Positions 51,684 through 60,481 of a stretch of 64,000 nt of DNA are shown one piece after another. The DNA comes from SB25 sp029560875 (lineage in GTDB: Bacteria > Bacteroidota > Bacteroidia > Bacteroidales > Tenuifilaceae): assembly GCA_035388225.1 (NCBI GenBank), contig DAOOPM010000021.1, positions 1 through 64,000 of the forward strand. Direction: 5' to 3'. Every line of letters begins with the position of its first letter. Within the stretch, counting starts at the first letter, position 1. Made by a program: the position numbers and the translations under genes. Below the pieces are notes generated by a model that was not told the origin of the DNA, searched no databases, and saw only the letters and a program-made list of their open reading frames with translations.

Positions 51684-52316
51684 TTAACTGTTTTTTTCCA
51701 GTACCAAATAGGCTAATGGGATTTTGCTTTTAATCACTTCAAGTTTGATTATTCTAAAACCCAGAGCACTAATATAATTTTCATAACCTGCCACACTCCA
51801 CTTATTCTCGGCCTTAAACCCTGATAAACTCATAAAAATTGAAATAAACCTCGACTTAAAGTTTTCGCCGTGGCAGAATGTTGGGAGAATAATTTTCCCA
51901 TCATCCTTAAGCACCCTTTTCATCTCCATTAGCGCAATGTTTGGCTCCTTAAGCAAATGCAGCAGGTTTGAAGCAATTACTCTATCGAACTTACCATCCG
52001 CGAAGGGCAAGTTATATGCATCGCAACAGGCAAAATTGATATTCTGCATACCTTTCTGACGCTGAACCTCCTTAGCAACCTCAATCATCTGTGCCGATAG
52101 GTCTACAGCATCAATATGGTTAACTAAATCAGAAATTTCGAATGCTATTAGTCCTGGACCTGTTGCTACCTCCAAAACAGAATCAACGCCATCTACATCT
52201 GCTTTAATTTGGCGGTATAGTTCGGCATAAGCATCGGCGAGCGTTCTTGTAATAAATCCGCTATAATGCTTTGCGAATTTATCCCATATCCATACCCCTT
52301 TATTTGAAACTTCCAT
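51684..52316 (-). CDS. SAM-dependent methyltransferase
   Basis: 210-residue class I methyltransferase of the methyltransf_11/UbiE-like type. SAM motifs are LEVATGPGLIAFE, IDAVDLSAQMIEVAKE and FDRVIASNLLHLL. Related proteins act on small molecules or lipids, but no substrate is clear here. It begins 6 bp after the P-type ATPase stop, so it shares a transcript with it. Confidence 0.9.
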   Translation of the reverse strand: MEVSNKGVWIWDKFAKHYSGFITRTLADAYAELYRQIKADVDGVDSVLEVATGPGLIAFEISDLVNHIDAVDLSAQMIEVAKEVQRQKGMQNINFACCDAYNLPFADGKFDRVIASNLLHLLKEPNIALMEMKRVLKDDGKIILPTFCHGENFKSRFISIFMSLSGFKAENKWSVAGYENYISALGFRIIKLEVIKSKIPLAYLVLEKNS

Positions 52317-52322
52317 ACTTTA

Positions 52323-54866
52323 TCAAATATTCTGCTTGTGAAAAATCTTATACAATTCAAACCAGGTTATACTTGCAAAACCTGCAGCAGCACAAATGAT
52401 TTGTTGCACAAATGTTACCTTCTCGAACTGGAATAAATCTATCAGGAACGGAACGTTCAAAATTAAAATCAAGAAAAGAATAGCGCCACCAACAACCCAT
52501 CGTACAGCTTTATTGGGCGTAACCATAATTTTAAATATACTATTAGACCAAGAACGGTTCGATAGAATTACTGCAATATTCGATGCAATCAATGAAATAA
52601 ATGTAAAGGTACGTATTGCTTTCTCGGAATAGCCCAGCTTATAGCCAATAAAGTAAACCAATAATCCAATAATTAGTATTCCAACACCTTGCATACAGCT
52701 GAGGAATATCTTCTTAGCCCCAAAGAATGGCTCGTTGATATTTTTTGGAGGGCGAGTCATCACATTTTTCTCCTCAGGCTCTGCCTCAAAAATTATCGAA
52801 CAAGCAGGGTCGATAATCAACTCTAAGAACACAATATGTACAGGCCAAAGAATTAATGGAAGGTCAGCAAAAAGCACAGGGATTAATGATAAACCAGCAA
52901 TTGGCACGTGAATGGCAAAAATATAGCCAAGAGCCTTTTGAAGATTATCAAAAATTCTTCGTCCCATTTTTACAGCACCTACAATTGATGCAAAATTATC
53001 GTCCATAAGAACCAGCGAAGAGGCCTCACGAGCTACGTCGGTTCCCTTTTCGCCCATTGCAATTCCAATGTTGGCTGCCTTTAATGCAGGTGCATCGTTA
53101 ACGCCATCGCCCGTCATTGCTACAATTTCGCCATTGCGCTTAAGCGCATTCACAATTTTTAGTTTCTGCTCGGGAACTACTCTTGCAAAGATGTTCACAT
53201 CCTTAATTCTCTCGGATAGTTCTTCCTCTGTCATCTGCTGTAACTCAGGACCAGTAATACATTTATCGTGATTATGTAGACCAATATCTTTACCAATGTT
53301 CATCGCAGTTACAGGATAATCGCCAGTAATCATAATTACTCTAATACCTGCACGGTAACATTCTGCAACAGCCATAGGCACTGTCTCACGTATTGGGTCG
53401 GAAAGGCCAATAAGACCAACAAACTCAAATTCAAAATCGTGCTGAATTGGAGGTAAGTCCCCATCACCAATCCCAGCCTTCGCAACACCCAAAACCCTTA
53501 AGCCTTCGGAGGCCATTTGAGCCACTGCCTTTTGATACTGCGAAAGTGTTTCACCCTTTAAATGGCATAAGTCGAAAATTGCTTCAGGAGCACCCTTTGC
53601 AGCAATTACTTTTTTGTTGGTTCCCGTATTGGTAAACACCCTCGACATTGCCAGTAAATCCTTCGACAAAGGATACTCCTTCTCCATTACCCAATCTATA
53701 TGGATATGCTCTGTGTTTAATAAGTACTCCTCGCCGATTCTTGTAATGGCACTTTCCATTGGGTCGAATGGATTAACCTGACTGGCCAAAATACCATACT
53801 CAATCACCAAATGGAAAGGTTCTGAGAACTCAGTTTTTGATGACATATCGATAAAACCTTTACCATTGTAAAGTTTGGTAATGGTCATTTTATTCTGAGT
53901 AAGTGTGCCTGTTTTATCGGTACAAAGCACAGTTGCAGAGCCTAAGGTTTCAATTGCGGCTGGTTTGCGGGTCAATACGCTTTTTTTTGATATGCGCCAA
54001 GCGCCTAAAGCCAGAAATACGGTGAGCACAACAGGGAACTCCTCGGGAAGCATAGCCATTGCGAGCGTTATGCCTGCAAGGAATCCTTTAAGCAAATCGC
54101 CGCGAGTTAGGGTGAATACTACAATAACTAAAACACATAACGCAATTCCAATTATTGCAAGGCGTTTTACCAACACACCCATCTCTTTCTTAAGTTGGGT
54201 AGGCTCTTCCTCAACCGACTCCAATGCCTTGCCAATTTTACCAATCTCAGTATTTACGCCAATGTGTTTTACCCTTGCAATACCGTTTCCCTGAATAATC
54301 ATTGACCCAGAGTAAACCCAAGGAATATCGTCTCCTCCGGGAATAAAATCCTTATCGCCATCGAGCCATTCTCTTTTTCTGACAGGAACCGATTCGCCTG
54401 TCAGAAGCGATTCATCTGCCATTAAATTGTTGCAATCGAGCACTATTGCGTCGGCAGGAACTCTATCGCCCTCCTGTAGTATAATTATATCATCCGTAAC
54501 AACCTCTTTCCCGGAAATACGTATAGTTTGACCATTACGGATTACAAGAGCTCTGGGACTCGCCAAATCCTTAAGAGCATCAAGAGCTTTTTCAGTTTTT
54601 TTCTCCTGATAGAACTCAATACCCATTATCACAAACACAAAACCAAGAAGCATAAGGCCTTCCTGAATATCGCCAAGAATAAGGTATAAAGTACCGCAAG
54701 CCACAAGAAGCAGGAACATTGGCTCCTTCACCACACCAATGGCAATTTCCAAAACATTTTTTGGTTTGGACGAAGGTAGCTCATTGAATCCTTCGCTGGC
54801 TTGCTTGGCTGCAACCTCTTGGTCCGTTAAACCAAAATACTTCTCAGTGTGCGATTTTTTTCCCAT
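52323..54866 (-). CDS. Cation-translocating P-type ATPase (PEEFP type)
   Basis: 847-residue P2-like ion pump. The phosphorylation site DKTGTLT has Asp317; the actuator-domain TGES is present; M4 has PEEFP rather than the PEGLP of Ca2+ pumps; the hinge TGDGVNDAPALK is intact. The C-terminal half has paired helices including VFLELIIDPACSIIFEAEP. Cation specificity is unknown. The ATG at 54866 is used: the in-frame TTG at 54875 falls inside the -7 box. It is controlled by an operator shared with marR. Confidence 0.93.
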   Translation of the reverse strand: MGKKSHTEKYFGLTDQEVAAKQASEGFNELPSSKPKNVLEIAIGVVKEPMFLLLVACGTLYLILGDIQEGLMLLGFVFVIMGIEFYQEKKTEKALDALKDLASPRALVIRNGQTIRISGKEVVTDDIIILQEGDRVPADAIVLDCNNLMADESLLTGESVPVRKREWLDGDKDFIPGGDDIPWVYSGSMIIQGNGIARVKHIGVNTEIGKIGKALESVEEEPTQLKKEMGVLVKRLAIIGIALCVLVIVVFTLTRGDLLKGFLAGITLAMAMLPEEFPVVLTVFLALGAWRISKKSVLTRKPAAIETLGSATVLCTDKTGTLTQNKMTITKLYNGKGFIDMSSKTEFSEPFHLVIEYGILASQVNPFDPMESAITRIGEEYLLNTEHIHIDWVMEKEYPLSKDLLAMSRVFTNTGTNKKVIAAKGAPEAIFDLCHLKGETLSQYQKAVAQMASEGLRVLGVAKAGIGDGDLPPIQHDFEFEFVGLIGLSDPIRETVPMAVAECYRAGIRVIMITGDYPVTAMNIGKDIGLHNHDKCITGPELQQMTEEELSERIKDVNIFARVVPEQKLKIVNALKRNGEIVAMTGDGVNDAPALKAANIGIAMGEKGTDVAREASSLVLMDDNFASIVGAVKMGRRIFDNLQKALGYIFAIHVPIAGLSLIPVLFADLPLILWPVHIVFLELIIDPACSIIFEAEPEEKNVMTRPPKNINEPFFGAKKIFLSCMQGVGILIIGLLVYFIGYKLGYSEKAIRTFTFISLIASNIAVILSNRSWSNSIFKIMVTPNKAVRWVVGGAILFLILILNVPFLIDLFQFEKVTFVQQIICAAAGFASITWFELYKIFHKQNI

Positions 54867-54872
54867 AATCCG

Positions 54873-54904
54873 CAAAATATGTTAGAATAATCTAACTAGT
54901 TAGA
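54873..54904 (-). promoter_or_regulatory. MarR-type operator and promoter of the P-type ATPase gene
   Basis: Plus-strand CAAAATAT (54873-54880, a -7-like box on the minus strand) is followed directly by GTTAG-AATAAT-CTAAC (54881-54896), which overlaps a second palindrome TCTAACTAGTTAGA (54891-54904). The marR promoter has the same layout. With the usual spacing, transcription would start at or next to the ATG at 54866. Confidence 0.65.
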
Positions 54905-54911
54905 TAGAAAA

Positions 54912-55328
54912 TTATTTATTCGATAAAACTCTATTTAAAAGAACCACAAGTATTTCGCGCTCGGTTTTGCTAAGTCTTTTGCTAACAGATTCGGCTATTT
55001 GCTTGTGGGCAAAATCGTGCATTTGATTTATCTTCTTACCCTTCTCTGTAAGGTGTAAATGAGAACTTCGCCTATCCTCATCGGATTGAACCTTGTAAAC
55101 ATACTCTCTCTCAATAAGTTTATCAATGGCAACCGTAACGGTTGGCTTAGTCAACTTTAAAGATGTTGCCAACTCAGTGATGTTTGGATTTTCAAGTTGA
55201 TTGATGGTTTCCAAATAATTCATTTGGGTGAGGGTAAGTTCCGAAAGCCCAAATTGCTCCTTGGCCGACTCCTCAACCTGAGTCATCATATTCGACAACT
55301 TCGATATTATTTTTTCTAGTTCATTCAC
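54912..55328 (-). CDS. MarR-family transcriptional regulator
   Basis: 138-residue winged-helix regulator. The recognition region is PNITELATSLKLTKPTVTVAIDKL (about 50-73) and the wing is DEDRRSSHLHLTEKGKK; flanking helices form the dimer interface. It probably represses its own gene and the downstream ATPase gene, since both promoters carry the same GTTAG-N6-CTAAC palindrome. The start is a GTG at 55328. The ligand is unknown. Confidence 0.9.
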   Translation of the reverse strand: MNELEKIISKLSNMMTQVEESAKEQFGLSELTLTQMNYLETINQLENPNITELATSLKLTKPTVTVAIDKLIEREYVYKVQSDEDRRSSHLHLTEKGKKINQMHDFAHKQIAESVSKRLSKTEREILVVLLNRVLSNK

Positions 55329-55332
55329 ACTT

Positions 55333-55356
55333 CAAATATAGTTAGATTATGCTAAC
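55333..55356 (-). promoter_or_regulatory. MarR-type operator and promoter of marR
   Basis: Plus-strand CAAATATA (55333-55340; TATATTTG on the minus strand) abuts GTTAG-ATTATG-CTAAC (55341-55356). This is the same arrangement as at 54873-54896. The predicted start of transcription coincides with the GTG, so the mRNA may be leaderless. Confidence 0.65.
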
Positions 55357-55402
55357 AAATAAAAAATAACCATAATTTTTTTTAAAAATCGAGCATATGC
55401 CT

Positions 55403-56149
55403 TTACCCAAGACTGTTAATAGTGCTTACTAGCAGTTCAATAACGTTATTGGCATTCTTGCCAAAAATAGACAGAACTTCCTCCCAGCTAACGGGAGGCT
55501 CATCCTCTTTCCAGCAATCGTAATCGGTGCTCATTGCAATTGCGGCATAAGGAATTTTCAACTCATTGGCTAAACTAGCCTCTGTAGCAATGGACATATT
55601 AATAACATCGGCTCCCCAACTCCTAAACATTCTGGATTCAGCACGAGTTGAGAAACGAGGCCCTTCAATAGTTACCACGGTACCTTTAGGATGAATTTTG
55701 ATGCCTAATTTATGGGCATTATCGAGTATGATTTTTCTGAGCGATTCATCGAAGGGGTCAGCCATTCCAGGATGAGCAATTCCTGTAGCAAAACTGTCAA
55801 AGAATGTATTGGAGCGTTTCTTGGTGAAATCTATAAATTGATTGAGCAGAACAAAATCGCCCCGGCCAATTTCCTGCCGTAAACTGCCGCAGGCCGTTGT
55901 GGCAATAATTACATCAACATTCTGCTCTTTCATAGCATAAATATTGGCCCTGTAGTTAACCTCGGTTGGACTATACTGGTGGCTATATCCGTGACGCGAT
56001 AGTAAAACAACTTTACAATTGCCTATATTCCCTATTTTGAGTGTAGATGAAGGATTACCGTATGGCGTAACAACCTCCACCTCTTTTGCATTTTGCAATA
56101 TCTCAGGTTTATCGAGCCCTGAACCACCAATTATACCAACAGTCTTCAT
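55403..56149 (-). CDS. mtnP: 5'-methylthioadenosine phosphorylase
   Basis: 248-residue purine phosphorylase that cleaves 5'-methylthioadenosine to adenine and 5-methylthioribose-1-phosphate. It has GIIGGSGLDKPEIL at the N terminus, the LLSRHGYSHQYSPTEVNYRANIYA phosphate/ribose segment, CGSLRQEIGRGDFVLLNQFIDFT, and the NMSIATEASLANEL block. MtnP-type rather than PNP-type. The ATG at 56149 is preferred over a TTG at 56158. It is the last gene of mtnA-aldolase-mtnP. Confidence 0.93.
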   Translation of the reverse strand: MKTVGIIGGSGLDKPEILQNAKEVEVVTPYGNPSSTLKIGNIGNCKVVLLSRHGYSHQYSPTEVNYRANIYAMKEQNVDVIIATTACGSLRQEIGRGDFVLLNQFIDFTKKRSNTFFDSFATGIAHPGMADPFDESLRKIILDNAHKLGIKIHPKGTVVTIEGPRFSTRAESRMFRSWGADVINMSIATEASLANELKIPYAAIAMSTDYDCWKEDEPPVSWEEVLSIFGKNANNVIELLVSTINSLG

Positions 56150-56159
56150 ATCGTGCAAT

Positions 56160-56765
56160 TTATTCTATTCCTAATTCAATCATTTTATCGACAATAATCT
56201 TTGCGGCCAATTCCACATTTATACCAAAAGATACCACACCCTCCTCGTGTCCGGCCATAACCAACAATTTTGATTTTGGCAATTCGGTTTTACTGTAAAG
56301 TCGAACCATCTCTTTGGCCATTTCGGGGGTACCATACTCGGCCTTTTTATCGGTTGTAGGCACTTTATACATCAAAATTCTCCACAACTCCCGGTGATGA
56401 ATGTGTACAACAGCATTAATGCTTGGATCGCATTGGTAAAGTATTGCGTGTGTCATCGATTCCGACGATGCAATAATTGGCCCAACGGCATCCACAGTGT
56501 TTCTATGAACATTAAAATTTGTTACTAAGGTATAATGCTCATTGGTTAATTCAGGGTGTTGCCCAGTTCCAGAGCCACTTATAATGAATTGGTTCTGTTG
56601 ATACCTCATGCTGATGTTTCCATAGCCAATCCCCTGTTTATCGAGACCAATTAAGCCTTTTGCATATAGAATCTGACGCCAATAGTTGAGTTCCGCTATG
56701 ATTTCTGGAGTAAAAGGCTCTGCCTTTGTCCAGTTGCAGGTAAATTTTATTACTCCATCCTGCAT
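56160..56765 (-). CDS. Class II aldolase/MtnB-like protein
   Basis: 201 residues of the class II aldolase/adducin family. Metal ligands His121 and His123 (VVHIHHREL) and His173 (AGHEEG) and catalytic-type Glu102 (ASSESMTHA) are intact. It lies between mtnA and mtnP, so it probably acts on 5-methylthioribulose-1-phosphate, either as dehydratase (MtnB) or as an aldolase giving DHAP and methylthioacetaldehyde. No mtnC, mtnD, mtnE or mtnW lies nearby, which favours the aldolase. Sequence alone does not decide it. Confidence 0.85.
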   Translation of the reverse strand: MQDGVIKFTCNWTKAEPFTPEIIAELNYWRQILYAKGLIGLDKQGIGYGNISMRYQQNQFIISGSGTGQHPELTNEHYTLVTNFNVHRNTVDAVGPIIASSESMTHAILYQCDPSINAVVHIHHRELWRILMYKVPTTDKKAEYGTPEMAKEMVRLYSKTELPKSKLLVMAGHEEGVVSFGINVELAAKIIVDKMIELGIE

Positions 56766-56768
56766 AAA

Positions 56769-57875
56769 CTAGAATTTTTCGGGATAAAGTGAACGGATAG
56801 ATTCGGTTGTTGCACTGCAAACACCTCGTTCCGTAATAATCCCAGTGATTAATCGTGCAGGGGTAACATCAAAACCATAATTGGCCACAGGTGTATTCTC
56901 CGGGCAAATCAACACCTCTTCAACCCTTCCATTTGATAAGCCTGAAATATAGCGAACCTCGTTAGGATGACGTTGCTCAATGGGAATTTGCTTAACACCA
57001 TCGGTCAATGTCCAATCGAACGATGACGATGGTGCTGCAATGTAAAAAGGAATTTTATTGTCGGCCGCGGCCAATGCTTTAAGGTAAGTGCCAATTTTAT
57101 TGGCAGCATCGCCATTACTTGTTACCCTGTCAGCGCCAGTTATAACCATATCGACCATTCCGTGCTGCATAAGATGACCGCCCGTATTATCGGGAATCAA
57201 GGTGTGAGGAACGCCCTCGTTCAACAACTCCCAGGCAGTTAGCGAAGCACCCTGATTCCGTGGTCGAGTCTCGTCAACCCAAACGTGCACTTTTACGCCT
57301 CGTTTATGAGCCTCGTAAATTGGGGCAGTGGCAGTGCCATAATCGGCAAAAGCTAACCAACCAGCGTTACAATGAGTAAGAATATTTACAATATCGCCGC
57401 TTTTAGCCTTACTAATTCGTTCTATTATCTCAACCCCAAATACACCTATGCTTTGGCTGCTATCTGCATCCTCATCGGCAATTTGCTGAGCAACTTGCCT
57501 TGCAACCTTAATTTTATCTCCAATAGAATTTACTTTTGCAACTTCGGCCATCAGCCTATCAATTGCCCAAATCAGATTTACCGCAGTGGGTCGGGTTTCA
57601 GCAAGTTCTTTGGCTAGTTTAGATAGATTTGTATCAAAACTATCGGTTTTAGCGGACTCCAATATTGCCAAGTAAATTCCATAGGCTGCAGCAACCCCAA
57701 TTAACCCAGCACCTCTAAGGTGCATATTCTTAATTGCTACAACCATTTGGTTGAAGTTGGTTATATCCTCAATTACAAATTGATGTGGCAAAAAACGCTG
57801 GTCGATAATTTTCACGCAAGGTGTACCGCCTTCCTCCAACCAGATTGTCCTGTAATGCTTTCCGTTGACTTTCAA
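56769..57875 (-). CDS. mtnA: S-methyl-5-thioribose-1-phosphate isomerase
   Basis: 368-residue isomerase converting 5-methylthioribose-1-phosphate to the ribulose form. The catalytic Cys is in LTHCNAGWLAFADYGTA and the Asp in ITGADRVTSNGDAANKIGTY. Full length. It uses a TTG start at 57875 (MKVNGKHYRTIW), which matches usual MtnA starts. It is the first of three leftward genes and has a -7 box at 57916-57923. Confidence 0.95.
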   Translation of the reverse strand: MKVNGKHYRTIWLEEGGTPCVKIIDQRFLPHQFVIEDITNFNQMVVAIKNMHLRGAGLIGVAAAYGIYLAILESAKTDSFDTNLSKLAKELAETRPTAVNLIWAIDRLMAEVAKVNSIGDKIKVARQVAQQIADEDADSSQSIGVFGVEIIERISKAKSGDIVNILTHCNAGWLAFADYGTATAPIYEAHKRGVKVHVWVDETRPRNQGASLTAWELLNEGVPHTLIPDNTGGHLMQHGMVDMVITGADRVTSNGDAANKIGTYLKALAAADNKIPFYIAAPSSSFDWTLTDGVKQIPIEQRHPNEVRYISGLSNGRVEEVLICPENTPVANYGFDVTPARLITGIITERGVCSATTESIRSLYPEKF

Positions 57876-57891
57876 AATAAATGCAGATTTT

Positions 57892-57958
57892 AGAATTTAG
57901 ACACAAGATATCGGACAAAGATACAATTCCAATGAATGAAATCTTGCGTCTAGATTCT
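57892..57958. repeat. Imperfect inverted repeat between fumarase and mtnA
   Basis: AGAATTTAGACACAAGAT (57892-57909) pairs with ATCTTGCGTCTAGATTCT (57941-57958), 16 of 18 positions, around a 31-bp loop. A further partial copy, TGTCTAGAATTTT, runs to about 57980. It could act as a fumarase terminator or a dispersed repeat. Confidence 0.55.
57916..57923 (-). promoter_or_regulatory. -7 box of the mtnA operon
   Basis: TATCTTTG on the minus strand matches TAnnTTTG, 41 bp before the mtnA TTG start. It lies in the loop of the inverted repeat at 57892-57958. Confidence 0.5.
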
Positions 57959-57978
57959 GAATTCTATTGTCTAGAATT

Positions 57979-59601
57979 TTACTTCATCACCTGCTTATAA
58001 AAATCGTTACCCTTATCATCAACAAGGATGAAAGCAGGGAAATCAACCACCTCGATTCTGTAGATTGCCTCCATACCCAGTTCAGGGTACTCAATAAGTT
58101 CAACCTTTTTGATATTCTCCTCGGCAAGGATAGCTGCAGGACCTCCGATGCTTCCCAAATAAAATCCACCGTACTTTTTGCAGGCATCGGTTACCGCCTG
58201 ACTACGATTGCCCTTGGCAATCATAATAAAACTTCCGCCTTGCGATTGGAATAAATCCACATATGAGTCCATACGCCCTGCAGTGGTTGGGCCAAACGAA
58301 CCAGAAGGCATCCCGGCTGGTGTTTTTGCTGGACCAGCATAGTAAATTGGGTGATTTTTGATATATTCGGGCAAGCCTTCGCCTTTATCAATTCGTTCTT
58401 TCAACTTTGCGTGAGCAATATCGCGACCTACAATTATAGTCCCATTCAGCGACAGCCTTGTTCCAACAGGATGTTTACTTAACTCGGCAAGGATTTGAGG
58501 CATTGGCAAGTTCAAATCAACCTTTACTGCTCCACTTTCATCGGGCTTCCGCCATTGTTCAGGTATAAAACGGCCAGGGTTATTCTCCAACTTCTCAATC
58601 CAAATACCATCGCGATTTATTTTTGCGCGAATATTGCGGTCGGCAATACACGATACACCAATACCGACAGGACACGAAGCGCCATGGCGTGGCAATCGAA
58701 TAATCCGAACATCAAGCGCCATATACTTACCGCCAAACTGAGCGCCAATACCCATATTGTAGGTTGCTTTCAGAATCTTTTCCTCCAACTCAACATCGCG
58801 GAATGCTTGCCCGTGCTCATTTCCTTTTGTTGGTAAAGTATCTAAGTATTTTGTCGATGCCAATTTTACCGTTTTAAGCGTATCCTCTGCCGATGTTCCG
58901 CCAATTACAAAAGCAATATGGTAAGGAGGACAAGCTGCTGTACCCAGATTCTTGATTTTATCAATTAAATATGCCTCAAGTTTTTCGGGTGTAAGCAGTG
59001 CTTTTGTTTCCTGAAACAGCATACTCTTATTTGCAGAGCCACCACCTTTTGCCACAAACAGGAATTCGTACTCATTGCCTTTTGTTGCATAAATATCGAT
59101 TTGAGCAGGCAGGTTTGTTCCCGAATTCTTTTCGGTGTACATATCCAATGCTACTGTTTGTGAGTATCGGAGATACTCTTGGGTAAAGGTTTTGTATATT
59201 CCACGTGAGATAGATTCATCGTCGTTCCCTCCAGTCCACACCTTTTGGCCTTTTTTTGCAAAAACAGTGGCAGTTCCCGTATCCTGACAAATTGGGAGAA
59301 TTCCTTTTGCAGATATCTCTGCGTTACGGAGAATAACTAATGCAACAAACTTGTCGTTTTTACTGGCCTCGGGATCTTCGAGTATTGCGGCGATTTGTTT
59401 TATATGCTCGGTGCGGAGCATAAACGAGGTGTCGTGCATTGCTGCTTTGGCCAAAACGGCCAAACCCTCTGGGTCAACTTTTACAATCTCTTCGCCCTCA
59501 AATTTTGCAAGCGAAACAAACTCCTTGGTTAAAAGGTAATATTCTGTTTGGTCGTTTCCAACAGGAAAACGTTCCTGGTAGTAGAAATCAGGAGTTGCCA
59601 T
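57979..59601 (-). CDS. Class I fumarate hydratase
   Basis: 540-residue iron-sulfur fumarase of the FumA/FumB type. The [4Fe-4S] Cys motifs include CQDTGTATVF, AACPPYHIAFVIGG and the later CKKYGGFYLGSIGGPAA region. The C-terminal beta domain has TTAGRMDSYVDLFQSQGGS. Such enzymes are oxygen-labile, fitting an anaerobic or microaerophilic host. Substrate may include other hydroxy-diacids, but fumarate/malate is most likely. It is monocistronic. Confidence 0.95.
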   Translation of the reverse strand: MATPDFYYQERFPVGNDQTEYYLLTKEFVSLAKFEGEEIVKVDPEGLAVLAKAAMHDTSFMLRTEHIKQIAAILEDPEASKNDKFVALVILRNAEISAKGILPICQDTGTATVFAKKGQKVWTGGNDDESISRGIYKTFTQEYLRYSQTVALDMYTEKNSGTNLPAQIDIYATKGNEYEFLFVAKGGGSANKSMLFQETKALLTPEKLEAYLIDKIKNLGTAACPPYHIAFVIGGTSAEDTLKTVKLASTKYLDTLPTKGNEHGQAFRDVELEEKILKATYNMGIGAQFGGKYMALDVRIIRLPRHGASCPVGIGVSCIADRNIRAKINRDGIWIEKLENNPGRFIPEQWRKPDESGAVKVDLNLPMPQILAELSKHPVGTRLSLNGTIIVGRDIAHAKLKERIDKGEGLPEYIKNHPIYYAGPAKTPAGMPSGSFGPTTAGRMDSYVDLFQSQGGSFIMIAKGNRSQAVTDACKKYGGFYLGSIGGPAAILAEENIKKVELIEYPELGMEAIYRIEVVDFPAFILVDDKGNDFYKQVMK

Positions 59602-59619
59602 TATATTTAGTTTTGGTGA

Positions 59620-60474
59620 CTATCGACTTAAAATGAAAACCTGTGTAATAAACACCTTCCCATCTTTCGATTGCATAATACCAATACCTGTTAAATCGTA
59701 ACTTCCCTCAATTGTCTCGCGCTGCTTGGAACTTGCCATCCAACTATCAAAAGCCTCTTTAGGTGAATTAAAGCCGTATCCAATAATTTCAGCCATTGCT
59801 TTTGCGTTCATATTTTGAACAAGTCGGCGAATAGGGCTGTCAAAGCTTGGAGAACCAATCGGAACCCTTCCTGTTGCCATTTGCTCCGAATATTTTAACG
59901 CTTCGGTTTTAATGAGTTCATTTTTAGTTAAACTGGCTATGCCAAGTTTTTTTCTGTGGTCGTTTATCAACCTTAATAGTTCGTTTTCAAATTCGTCGAC
60001 TACAATTTTTGGTTTTTCAGGACTCTTTACAAAAATTTGAGTGTAAAAAAACGTTCCATTCTTTGCCTGGGCAATTCCAATGCCTGTCATGTTAAAATCT
60101 CCTTCAATATTTTCTTTATGCTTAGGACTAGCAAGCCACCCTTCTACAATAGTTTTTGCCTCTGCAGGTCCATTCGCAACATTCTCTGAACCCGATGACA
60201 TATTGAAAATGGTGGCTAATTTATTGAATCGTTCATCAAAGCCTTTATGGCTAAAAGGAACTTTTCCCGATGCCATATTTTTTGAATGACCTAGAGCCTC
60301 GGTTCTAATTGCATCGTTAAGTTTTAGTTCCTTGAGCCCCTTGCTTACTCGATGCTTGTTGATAAGGTTGTGAATCTCAAGTTCTAATGCTGCCACATCA
60401 GTATTATCCTGCGAAATGGCTTGGAATTGAAGGCCAAATACCAAAGCAAAAGTGATTAAAAGATACTTTGCCAT
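59620..60474 (-). CDS. Secreted protein with two CAP (SCP/PR1) domains
   Basis: 284 residues from the ATG at 60474, with a signal peptide of about 20 residues (ending AISQ). Two CAP domains in tandem (about 25-155 and 165-284) share the pattern: IHNLINKHRVSKGLKELKLN and LLRLINDHRKKLGIASL, then EALGHSKNMASG and EALKYSEQMATG. Each ends in TGIGIAQ or TGIGIMQ followed by FYTQIF or FITQVF. Function of bacterial CAP proteins is uncertain. It follows the ArsC-like gene after 7 bp. Confidence 0.88.
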   Translation of the reverse strand: MAKYLLITFALVFGLQFQAISQDNTDVAALELEIHNLINKHRVSKGLKELKLNDAIRTEALGHSKNMASGKVPFSHKGFDERFNKLATIFNMSSGSENVANGPAEAKTIVEGWLASPKHKENIEGDFNMTGIGIAQAKNGTFFYTQIFVKSPEKPKIVVDEFENELLRLINDHRKKLGIASLTKNELIKTEALKYSEQMATGRVPIGSPSFDSPIRRLVQNMNAKAMAEIIGYGFNSPKEAFDSWMASSKQRETIEGSYDLTGIGIMQSKDGKVFITQVFILSR

Positions 60475-60481
60475 AGTTTTT

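Noticed and set aside
51244..54866. Defence island or toxin-antitoxin system in the P-type ATPase operon
   Set aside because: The genes are a metal-type or unknown-cation pump, a methyltransferase and an acetyltransferase with ordinary motifs; no antitoxin or nuclease is present.
59197..59212. parS-like sequence centred on CACGTG
   Set aside because: Only 12 of 16 positions match the usual parS palindrome, it lies inside the fumarase coding sequence 32 kb from parAB, and CACGTG occurs by chance.
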